A stretch of DNA of 64,000 nucleotides from Bactrocera neohumeralis (Eukaryota; Arthropoda; Insecta; Diptera; Tephritidae). Made by a program: the position numbers and the translations under genes. The notes under the pieces were generated by a model, which saw only the letters and a program-made list of their open reading frames with translations, was not told the DNA's origin and did not search any database. How positions within the stretch are numbered: position 1 is the first letter of the stretch; every line of letters starts with the position of its first letter. Of the stretch, positions 1 to 8,955 are shown piece after piece. The stretch is taken from the NCBI RefSeq assembly GCF_024586455.1, contig NW_026089624.1, forward strand, positions 12,057,341 to 12,121,340, written 5' to 3'.

Positions 1-137
1 GAAATCCACTTGTCAGAATCTTTATTTTTATACTGTTCACAGATTAATGCAACGTCTATTTTATTTTCGTATATGTTTTGCGTCAAGAGATCTTGGGCCG
101 CTTCGCAGTGGTTCAGGTTGATTTGTAAAATTTTCAT
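1..137 (-). CDS. R1-clade LINE ORF2, N-terminal start (runs off left edge), unit 1
   Basis: This is the first part of the second open reading frame of an R1-clade non-LTR retrotransposon, which would encode an apurinic-type endonuclease and a reverse transcriptase. Read on the minus strand from the ATG at 137-135, the protein opens with MKILQINLNHCEAAQDLL, the characteristic start of R1-clade endonucleases, including the conserved Asn of the QINLNH motif. The next conserved element, a Glu followed by a Gln-Tyr pair (CEQYK), is also in frame. The start codon overlaps the ORF1 stop as ATGA, a common arrangement for coupled reading frames in LINEs. The frame is open to the window edge, so whether this copy is intact cannot be seen. 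The clade call is from family knowledge; the overlap is seen directly. Confidence 0.8.
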   Translation of the reverse strand, partial: MKILQINLNHCEAAQDLLTQNIYENKIDVALICEQYKNKDSDKWI

Positions 138-1492
138 CTTCTAGGTTTTTTGAGCGGTGCTGAATATATGGGGCATTTCCGGCTTCCTATCTGATGGTCT
201 ATGTTTGTGCTTCCACTGTGTTTACATGCCTTGCAGGAAGGATTGTTAACACAATCTTTAGCGAAATGACCCTCCTCTCCGCATTTAATACAGCACTTGC
301 TCCTGTCTTCTGGGTTGCTGCATGCTTTCGCCACATGTCCATACTCTAAACATCTGAAACATTTCTTCAGTTGCGCTTTTTCCCTGATTCTGCAGATTGA
401 CCAGCCGATTTTTATCTTTTGTGCTGCCAGTAGGTTCTTTGCTTCCTGTGCATGAAGGCTTATGATAGCTTTTTGCGTGTCTGCATATGCATGTCTGATG
501 CTTTTAATGCTTTCTACACTAAATAGACGCAGCTCTTCAAATTCTGAACGAATTGCCTGTGCTATATCCTCTTTCGTCGTTATATCGTCCAAGTCTCGCA
601 CTTCCACTGTAATTTCTTGTGTTAGAGATCTTATTTGTGCCTGAACTCCTAGTACCTTCACTATCTCCTCTCTATATTCCTCAGTACTTCCTGTCTGCGC
701 TTTCTTTAGCTCCAACAGTATCTCACCTTTAGCTGTCTTTTTAATTCGTAAGACATTTTCCCCAAGCACTTGCAGGTTTTCATTCAGCTTAACCGCCCGA
801 AGTATGTCTGCGTAAGACATGTCACCGGTTTTTGCGATAACTATTGCTTCTGGTCGAAGGCGTGGTACGGCGTTTTCCTTCTTCCTGTTTTTATTTTTTT
901 GGGATTTACTTAGTATCGTGATCCAGGTTTCTTCCCTTGCCACATCCTTTTCTCCTCCCCCGAGATTTCTGCTTTCTCCTGCTTTCACAATTGGTTCGTC
1001 ATGCGTTGTTTTAGTTCTTTTTGGAGGGGTTCGTCGCTTTATCTGCTTGCCACGTGGTCTTTTCGGTGTGACTTTAACAGTCGTCTGTTCCATAGCTACT
1101 CTTCTTCCTAAGTTAGCTTCCCGTTGTCGAATATGGTCATCTTGTGCACGGGTGTAGAGCTTCGATATTTCGCTAAGCAGTTCCCTCATGGGATTGTTGA
1201 TAGTGCGCTGTGGCGGATGCATCATATCCGTTAGCTTTTGTATCATATCTCCAAGTTTATACATATGATCACGTTGCGACTGTGCTTCTTCCAATATCGG
1301 GGTGTTCTTCTGAAGCGTTGGGGGTGATGATTTCGACCTCACTGGTCTTTGTGCGGAGAGCACCTTCGCTGGCGATCTAGCCAAACGCGAGGCTTTTTTA
1401 AAGGGGTCTACTCCTGACATCGTCAATTGACTGGTGACACCGCTGAGCTTGTTGCTGCTATTGTTGTGTGTTTTTTTATTTATTGTCTCCAT
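134..1492 (-). CDS. R1-clade LINE ORF1 (Gag-like, zinc knuckles), unit 1
   Basis: This is an intact 452-residue Gag-like protein expected to bind the element's own RNA and package it with ORF2 protein. The N-terminal half is basic and low-complexity with many Lys, Arg, Ser and Thr. The middle (about residues 230-370) has the mixed alpha/beta character of the domain preceding the knuckles in R1/I ORF1 proteins. Three Cys/His clusters end the protein: CFRCLEYGHVAKAC at about 378-391 and CIKCGEEGHFAKDC at about 401-414, both C-x2-C-x4-H-x4-C, then a looser C-x2-C-x9-H-x6-C. The Met at 1492 is the first in frame and is followed by the same sequence in unit 2. An almost identical copy lies at 11062-12420 and a broken one at 27447-33961. 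ORF1 is the only long open frame of this LINE that survives in two units. Confidence 0.85.
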   Translation of the reverse strand: METINKKTHNNSSNKLSGVTSQLTMSGVDPFKKASRLARSPAKVLSAQRPVRSKSSPPTLQKNTPILEEAQSQRDHMYKLGDMIQKLTDMMHPPQRTINNPMRELLSEISKLYTRAQDDHIRQREANLGRRVAMEQTTVKVTPKRPRGKQIKRRTPPKRTKTTHDEPIVKAGESRNLGGGEKDVAREETWITILSKSQKNKNRKKENAVPRLRPEAIVIAKTGDMSYADILRAVKLNENLQVLGENVLRIKKTAKGEILLELKKAQTGSTEEYREEIVKVLGVQAQIRSLTQEITVEVRDLDDITTKEDIAQAIRSEFEELRLFSVESIKSIRHAYADTQKAIISLHAQEAKNLLAAQKIKIGWSICRIREKAQLKKCFRCLEYGHVAKACSNPEDRSKCCIKCGEEGHFAKDCVNNPSCKACKHSGSTNIDHQIGSRKCPIYSAPLKKPRR

Positions 1493-2067
1493 TTATCAGT
1501 TTAACCAGCGCATCGTGTGCAGGGGGGCGGGCCGAAATAGACAGGAACGGGTATACCCTCGGGGGCTATGCCTCTACCCCAGTTCCCTGAGGCCTGTCCT
1601 ACGCTTTACCGGTTCCGGTAAACTCGGACGAACCGGCGCTTGCCCGGAGCAACGCAGTCTACTAGTTCTGCGCCCAATGTACACTTCCTGACCAGGGCCC
1701 GAAGGGGCTGGTTACTGATTCACATCGTGGCTGACACTTCGGCAGAGCTGATCACATCACCCTCTCCACACCACCAGTGTAAGCAGCTGGTGATGCTTTT
1801 AGGGACTCCCATTGCGCCCCGGTATGGACCGGTCTTGTTTACAGCCGCACCTATCATGGTGAACAGACGCTGACCAGGAAGCCGCTCACTTTGAGTCCAT
1901 CGCGCCTGGATTTTGGTCGGTCACCTATACTAGAGAGGCGGCAACTGTTCGCCTCTGTCGCAGGAGTTTCATCGGCTTGGCAGGCTTTTATACCGCATCC
2001 TCCACTCCTGCCGCTCATCGTAGGGGGTTGCTTATTCGTTTTAAATTATTTCGCAACTAACCTGCTA
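1493..2067 (-). other. R1-clade LINE 5' UTR, unit 1
   Basis: This GC-rich stretch lies directly upstream of ORF1 on the minus strand and is repeated next to ORF1 in all three units (12421-12995 and 33962-34535). Units 1 and 2 diverge from unit 3 immediately after CCTGCTA at 2061-2067, which marks the probable 5' end of the LINE. It contains short palindromes such as CCGGTTCCGG near 1609. LINE promoters are normally internal and located here, but I could not point to a specific promoter element. Short reading frames in this stretch look like chance products of its base composition. Confidence 0.65.
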
Positions 2068-2131
2068 CGACAGGCCGTCCGGCGCATGTTTTGAGCTCTT
2101 GCACTCCTTAAATCTTTTATGTGGAAAACAA

Positions 2132-2291
2132 AAAAGGATAAAGATCCTTTTGTTTACAAATGTATTTCTGGGAAAAATAAAATAATAACAAAGCATAAAG
2201 ATCCTCTTTTTACAAATGTATTTCTGGGAGAAATAAAATAATAACAAAGGATAAAGATCCTTTTTTTACAAATGTATTTCTGGGAAAAATA
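2132..2291. repeat. Minisatellite, three ~57-bp repeats, unit 1
   Basis: Three tandem copies of a roughly 57-bp sequence are seen, each containing GATAAAGATCCT and ACAAATGTATTTCTGGGA. The core AAAGGATaaagATCCTTT is an inverted repeat. The same array has three copies in unit 2 and two in unit 3, so the copy number has changed since the units were duplicated. Confidence 0.85.
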
Positions 2292-3494
2292 AGAATTCAT
2301 ATTTTCGGACTACTATATAATAATTGTGGAATGCATTTTATATACCAATTAAAAAAATAAATAGAAAACGAGCAATGATATTTTGATTTTTGCTATTATA
2401 AGTATATTAAATTTAAGATTTCGCTTATTCCCAACCCAATTTGCATAATTTTTCTGTAAATTAACAATATTAAACTAAATATTAATTTTTTAGAAAAATG
2501 ATATTTTGAAAATGTACTTTATTTTTATTATATAACACAACCGTCTTGATAGTCGCTCTTCTAATTTTCATATTACCGAAATGAAAATGCCGTCGGCATA
2601 TGTGCAAATGGGATATGTTGCCTCTTCGAAATTTTCATAGAAATGAAAACTGCGCTGTCAAACTGCTGAAGTGACAGCTTATAACTTACGATATACGGCA
2701 TACTAATTAGTTTGCCAGATATTGTAAGCTATAAGCAATGTGGAGTCTCCACAGGCAATAGGCACGGCAATACAGTAAGTATGACATACATTTTATCCTG
2801 TCGAGATGCCCCGTAATGATTTAGCAATGGCAATAGCAATAGATTTGACAGTTAGTAAGCCATAAATTTTTGACTGTCGAGATGCCCCGTTATGTTCAGT
2901 TTTATGTTGCTGCAAAGTATTTAACTATGATAGCATTAAATTTACCTCGGCACAGTCCATTGATCAGTAATTTAAATTTGTGAAGAAGAACATTGTCTGA
3001 CCAAAGTCGTTATCAGTTTCTTGGCACAATTCCGAATTCTTTGGCGCCGCGATTTGAAGGTACCGTTGGAATGAGGAAGTCCTCCTGATTAAAAAATATT
3101 TGGGGTTATAGGTACCGCAATCGCTTAGTTTACGAGATATTCGACCTTAAAGTTCAAAAATTCCCACATTTCGAACATTTCAACAAGCTATTTTACCACA
3201 TTAAACACACTTTACTCACATTTTTCATTTCAAATTAATTAAATTAAACTCTAAACTTTTAAATAAATCCACATTTTACACTTTTAACAGTCTTTTTACC
3301 GAAGAAATCTGTATTTTAAAAATTACATTTTACACTCGTAGTGAACATCATGTGTGAGCGCTGCCATGTGATAATAAGGAAATTCGCTGAAATGCCTTTT
3401 TTCCTAAAAAATTCCTCTATTCATTCATGTGGATATGTTCTTATGTAATTCAATAAACAAATAAGTAATATTATACAGTAATATTATATAATAA
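2292..3494. other. AT-rich spacer between R1 LINE and Helitron, unit 1
   Basis: No gene is visible here. The stretch is AT-rich and holds a direct repeat, CTGTCGAGATGCCCCGT, at about 2803 and 2875, around a purine-rich GCAATGGCAATAGCAATAG stretch. In unit 3 a diverged inverted copy of this part lies on the far side of the spacer, which suggests that the spacer derives from a transposon with inverted ends. The part from about 3034 to 3172 is a copy of a scattered repeat listed separately. Confidence 0.6.
3034..3172 (+). repeat. Scattered ~140-bp repeat (GGCGCCGCGAT...GAGATATT), unit 1
   Basis: This segment carries GGCGCCGCGATTTGAAGG, then GAGGAAGTCCTCCTGATTAAA, then a TTACGAGATATTCGACC block. 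Related strings in the same order occur at 36028-36300 and 36692-36850, and in unit 2. It has no coding capacity. I could not assign it to a named family; a short non-autonomous element is likely. Confidence 0.6.
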
Positions 3495-4636
3495 TCTATA
3501 TATATAAAAGAAGTTACATTTCCTTGGTAATCTTATAACTCAAGAACCGCCAAATCGATTGACACAAAAATTTTAGAGTTCGTTCCTACTTATAAGGAGG
3601 TGGTTTGTGTAAAGTTTGTTTGGAATCGGTGCAGCCGTTCCTGAGTTTGACATTTTTTGTGAGTAAATACACTGTACCAAAATCAAGTATTTGCAATACG
3701 ATTTATCAATTTTACATCGTGCTCTCATTGCGAACAGAATATTAATTTTCTGTCATTGGAATTCAGTTGACAGTTTTCTTATGTGCTTTGAGTTCTTTTA
3801 TATCTTGCTCTCATTTTGAACAAACATACTTTTGGTGAGTGTTAACCATGTGTTTCTTTTTTAATTGTATTTTAATTGCTTCATTTTTATATATATAGTT
3901 CAATTGCCAAGCGTTACTTAATTTCACAATTTTAATTTGATCTCATTTTCCGGTGAGTGTTTTCTTTATTTGCACAATTGAGGTTATGTCCAGTGTGAGT
4001 GTATGTGAATTCATATTTCCACGCACACACATTGAAGTTTGAATTAAATGTATAATTTTTTCTAGAAATAATTTTCAATGTATTGCTTTTACATTCAATT
4101 AGTCATACACTGTACTGAAAGAATGTCACGTTCAAGACGTTGGCAGACGTTCACGTCAATCAAATGCTAGAGCGTTAAATCGAAGATCACAAAGTGAAGA
4201 AGATCGTGTTCGACGAAATGAAATGGAAACACAACGACACAGACGGAGAACTCACTTGGATAATAGTGAAGCACCAAGAAACCGTCGTGGGCGTACGTCC
4301 GTTTATGATATACGTCAAATGGAACAAGCGGCTTTCAATTACGATGCCACCATTGATTACAGCATGTATGCCTACATTGGCCAGATGAATATAGAATGTA
4401 TACATTGCAAAGCATTTAAATTTAAAAACGAAACGCCTGGCATGTGTTGTGCTGGTGGGAAAGTCAAATTACCGGTGCTAGAACTTCCGCCAGAACCTTT
4501 GCATTCATTGGTTTTTGGTAATTCGCCAACGTCAAAGCATTTCCTCTTAAATATTCAAAAATACAATTCATGCTTTCAAATGACATCTTTTGGAGCTACA
4601 AATATTATAAAAGATGGATTTATGCCGACGTTTAAG

Positions 4637-4752
4637 GTGATTTCTTCGTGTGAATTAGCAATATCATTTTTAATTTATGTGCCGTCCCTGTGTTCGATGT
4701 TTTTAGAAATTAAGATCCGTTATCATCTATATATATTTCTCGACCGTTACAG
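4637..4752 (+). other. Likely spliceosomal intron in the Helitron gene, unit 1
   Basis: The reading frame breaks after MPTFK with GTGATTTC and resumes after TTACAG with IQGQIYHRAGSLL in the same phase (phase 0). The join rebuilds the sequence order expected in Helitron proteins. The length is 116 bp, and unit 2 has the same boundaries. Splicing itself is inferred. Confidence 0.6.
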
Positions 4753-5248
4753 ATTCAAGGTCAAATATACCATAGAGCTGGGTCTTTGCTACCATTCCCA
4801 GATGGTGATCATAAATTTTTGCAAATATATTTCATTGATGGTGAGAATCGAGAATTAAATAAGCGCTGTGCAATTTCGACGAATACGAGAAGATCAATCG
4901 TGAATGAATTGCAAACATTCTTTCATCAACACAATGAATTGGTGAAATTGTTTAAAGTGGCACCCGAACGGATGCCCTCCGATGGCCACAAAATCATAAT
5001 AAAAGCCGATAAAACACCAATTGGGGAGCACACCAGACGATTCAATGCACCAACGATTGATGAAGTAGCCATTGTTGTGGTTGGCGAACAGTTTCAGTCA
5101 CGAGACATTGTTTTGTATCGTAGAAATGAGAATTTACAACGTATTTCAGAACTCCATCGCTGTTATGATGCATTGCAATACCCCATTTTGTTTTGAAGAG
5201 AAGACGATGGCTATCACATCAACATACCAATGATAAATCCAACAACTG

Positions 5249-5728
5249 GTACATATACATTTTATTTTGTTTAACACGTTCGCGTTCATTTGAATTTAGC
5301 GGGTGGCTGCCAAATAATCACTTAATTTTTCCATACAAAATTGAAGAGCGGGAATTCTCGCTTTTTTTTCTACAGGTTAATTTTTTTAAATTTGAACAAA
5401 AAAAAAATGTATTTCCTATGCCTGTCGGGATTTCCCGGATGAAACTTCCCCTCAACAAACCATAAATGACTGGCACGTTAACTTTGAACGGGGATTCCCC
5501 AAATTAAATTTGTTTGAATTGCGGTTGGCCTGTCAGTGATGGTAGTTCACGACTTTGCCAGCATTAAAAATGTGCAGCGGTAGAAAAGCCCCATTCAAAT
5601 AGCACGGGAATTCCCGCAATTGTTTTATTGAAGGAAACATGAATGACGGGAATTCTCGCAATTTACGCGAATGTGGTAAATATGATTTATAAATCATTTT
5701 CATTCGCTAATTAATTTTTGCAATACAG
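5249..5728 (+). other. Intervening segment in the Helitron gene with a kappaB-like palindrome cluster, unit 1
   Basis: This non-coding block interrupts the Helitron frame after NPTTG and ends in AATACAG before the NKKVS block. It begins with GT and ends with AG, but the flanking frames do not join cleanly, so it may be an inserted short element instead of an intron. It holds GGGAATTCTC (5350), GGGATTTCCC (5427), GGGGATTCCCC (5490), GGGAATTCCC (5606) and GGGAATTCTC (5648). Confidence 0.55.
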
Positions 5729-8402
5729 GTCAATAATCAACAAAAAAGTCAGTGCGATGAATTTTTAATCGTACCGATTTCCAAAGCAATTGATTGCTGA
5801 AACAATTACAGGAGGTGATGGATATCCACAGTATCGTCGACGATCAACTGAAGACAACGGTAAATCAACTGTAATTAAAATTAAAAATCAAGATGTTGAA
5901 ATCGATAACCGGTGGATAGTTCCGTACTCACCGATGCTGTCAAAAATGTTCAACGCTCACATCAATGTAGAATATTGCAGTTCTGTAAAATCAATCAAAT
6001 ATATTTGCAAGTATGTGAATAAGGGCAGCGATATGGCTGTTTTTGGAGTGGCTCCTGAGAATAATCATGACGAAATTTTGCAGTACCAAATGGGGCGCTA
6101 TATTAGTACGAATGAAACTGTATGGCGTATTTTATCGTTTTCAATTCATGACAGACATCCGGTTGTTGTACATTTGGCAGTTCATCTTGAAAACGGCCAA
6201 CGTGTTTACTACACTGCGGCAAATGTCGAGCAAAGAGTAGTAGAGCCACCAGTAACTACACTGACAGCTTATTTTCAGTTATGTGAAACTGATGAATTTT
6301 CCAGGACTTTGCATCAACAAAAAAATTTCAACGTCGCAAACAAGGCACATCTGTTGATGGTTATCCAGGTATTTTTCGAACAGATGCTTTGGGACGCATT
6401 TATACAGTTAGTTCAGCTAATGTTGAATGTTTTTACTTGCGACTTTTGTTGGTGAACGTACATGGACCTCAATCATTCCAACATTTACGAACTGTTAATG
6501 GTCAATTGTGCGCAACATACCGTGAAGCATGTCAACACTTGCATTTGCTGTAAGATGATACGCATTGGGATGCTACGCTTCGTGATGCATCAATTGTTTC
6601 TCCACCAATTCAAATTCGTATGTTATTTGCGATCATAATATCAACATGTTTTCCATCAAATCCACTGGAATTGTGGAATAAATACAAAGAGTTCATGGCT
6701 GAAGACATTTTGATTCGACTTCGACATCGTTCCAATGATCCTGCATTGCTGCTGACATTGGAAATGTATAATGAAGCCTTGATAATGATCGAAGATTTGT
6801 GCCTTACGATTGCAAATAAGACATTAGGGCAATTAGGGCAATCCACCAAATCGTTTTATGCATGATTTATTTGAACGAGAATTGCAACGCGAACTGCAAT
6901 TCGATCGTAATGAATTGCGTGCGTTCGTACAAACGTATACTCCACAATTAAATGATCAATAAAAGTATGCATATGACACAGTGATGCAAGCTGACAATGA
7001 CAACACTGGTGGATTGTATTTTTTGGATGCACCTGGCGGCACTGGAAAAGCATTTTTGATTTCATTAATACTGGCAACGATTCGGTCGGAACAAAAAATC
7101 GCATTGGCACTTGCTTCTTCCGGAATTGCAGCTACATTACTTGATGGCGGCCGCACAGCACATTCCGCCTTGAAATTGCCATTGAACATGCAAGCAATTG
7201 AAACACCAGCATGCAATATTTCAAGGAGTTCTGGAATGGCTAAAGTCTTGCAACAAACCTCCATTATTTTATGGGACGAATGTCCAATGGCCCATAAAAA
7301 ATCTTTGGAAGCCTTAAATTGAACATTACAAGATTTGAGACGGAGTTTACAGCTGTTTGGCGGTGCATTAATATTGTTATCTGGTGATTTTCGTCAAACG
7401 TTGCCTGTTATTCCGAGATCAATACCAGCTGATGAAATTAATGCATGTTTGAAAAGTTCATTTTTGTGGGCACACGTACAAATGCTTTCGTTGACGACCA
7501 ATATGCGTGTGCGTCTTCAAAATGATTCTTCAGCACGTGAGTTTTCAAAGCAATTGCTGAAGATTGGCGATGGAAAAATGGCAAGTGATCAAAATGGGTT
7601 TATCACGTTACCGAATAATTTTTCAATAATTGTATCATCAAAAGAAGAACTCATTGATCGCGTTTTTCCAAATATTGCTCAAAATTATAAGAACCATGAT
7701 TGGTTACGAGAACGTGCAATTTTAGCACCAAAAAATGTCAATGTCAATGAATTCAATTTCCACATCCAGGAAAAATTTCCAGGTAATTCGGAAACGTATA
7801 AATCCATTGATACTGCTATGAATGATGAAGACGCAGTCAATTATCCGGTTGAATTTTTAAATTCTTTGGAACCACCAGGCATGCCACCGCATAATTTGAA
7901 TTTGAAAGTTGGTTCATCGATTATACTTCTTTACTTCTTCGAAATCTTAATGCACCGAAACTTTGTAATGGGACGAGACTTTCAGTGAAGAAATTGATGC
8001 CAAATTTAATTCAAGCAACAATTCTCACTGGCAAAGCAAAAGGTGAAATTGTTCTAATACCGCGCATCCCATTAATACCAACGGACATGCCATTCGAATT
8101 TAAACGTCTTCAATTTCCTGTTCGGCTATCTTTTGCTATGACCGTCAACAAAGCCCAAGGGCAAACGCTTCAGGTGTGTGGAGTTAATTTAGAGGAAGCT
8201 TGCTTTTCTCACGGTCAACTGTACGTTGCATGTTCGAGAGTTGGAGCCACGAAAAATTTGTTTATTTATGCACCACAAAATAAAACAAAAAATTGTGTAT
8301 ACAGTTGTATTAAATTGAACATTGCTTTTCTTTTTCATTATTGAAATCAAATCTTTTAAGCAATCAATTTTTTGCGTAGAGAAACGCGCCGGGTAACGCT
8401 AG

Positions 8403-8849
8403 TATTATATAAAAATATTATATACATATGTATATTGTCACCTAATATACAAAAAAACGTATTATCAAAAATAAATGGATATAATAACCAAAATTTAACC
8501 ATTTTATAACGAAACTCAATATATATTTTTTTATTTTAACGCAGAAAGGAGAACTATGCCAAAGTAAAGGCTTGTTTTCCTCATAATTGTAAACAATCTA
8601 ACCTTTTCAACGATGAGTGCGCTAAGTGATTTTGAAATTAATAAATTTAGGTAAAATATACCAAAATAAATGTGAACTCATTTCAATGTTTAGAGTGTAT
8701 ATTTAAATATAAAAAGTGAAAAACGTGAAAAAATTTAGTGAAACATAGAGAAATACCATGTGTTATTAGTGCAAATTTTTGAATTTTTAATCGTGAATAT
8801 TTTAAAAAATGAAAGTTATTTTTATATTATTTTTGGATATTTCTTCTCT
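8403..8849. other. AT-rich spacer between Helitron and R1 3' end, unit 1/2 junction
   Basis: This stretch of about 450 bp has no recognisable gene. It follows the Helitron CTAG end and leads into the R1 3' UTR. The same sequence follows the second Helitron (19365 onward), with small differences such as an 11-bp insertion GAAAGCGCTGA near 19440. Confidence 0.6.
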
Positions 8850-8955
8850 GGAGAAGCTCCCTTATCCGCACATACCCCATTTATACGAAAATTCGGGTTT
8901 TTTTACCCCTCCGCCAAAGTAATCGGAATCGTGCCAGTTTCTTCAACATTCGAAA

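Larger units (their letters stand above)
4123..8343 (+). pseudogene. Helitron Rep-helicase gene, broken, unit 1
   Basis: The product would have been the Helitron Rep/Pif1-type helicase that nicks, displaces and transfers single-stranded DNA. Recognisable parts in order are an Arg-rich start (ATG 4123), a cysteine segment with MCCAGGKVKLP, the KHFLLNIQKYNSCFQMTSFGA block, NIPMINPTTG (about 5230), WIVPYSPMLSKMFNAHINVE (about 5914), and a Pif1-type helicase from about 7005. Walker A reads APGGTGKAF, with Ala where Ser/Thr is expected. Walker B reads ILWDECPM, and later motifs are LLSGDFRQTLP and VNKAQGQTL. Damage includes a frameshift near 4150, TGA at 5194 in place of a Trp codon, TAA at 6961, TGA at 7319 and a frame change near 7985. 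The part that should hold the HUH nuclease motif, between about 5770 and 5790, is absent. Confidence 0.85.
3495..8402 (+). mobile_element. Helitron, degenerate, unit 1
   Basis: This is a rolling-circle Helitron transposon of about 4.9 kb. The 5' end reads TCTATATATATAAAAGAAG after an A, and the 3' end reads CTAG followed by T, matching the TC...CTRR ends and A|T insertion site of Helitrons. A short hairpin, GCGT-agagaa-ACGC, lies 11 nt before the CTAG, where Helitrons carry their terminator hairpin. Inside are remains of one long Rep-helicase gene. The element sits in an AT-rich spacer with no target duplication, as expected. A copy with the same ends lies at 14421-19364. Confidence 0.85.

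Noticed and set aside
819..1157. 112-codon hydrophobic frame on the plus strand
   Set aside because: It is the reverse of the Lys/Arg-rich part of ORF1; Lys codons read backward give Phe and Leu, which mimics a membrane protein.
1434..2094. Plus-strand reading frames of 67-85 codons in the GC-rich stretch
   Set aside because: They lie opposite an intact ORF1 start and its 5' UTR, recur only because the unit is duplicated, and show no known motif.
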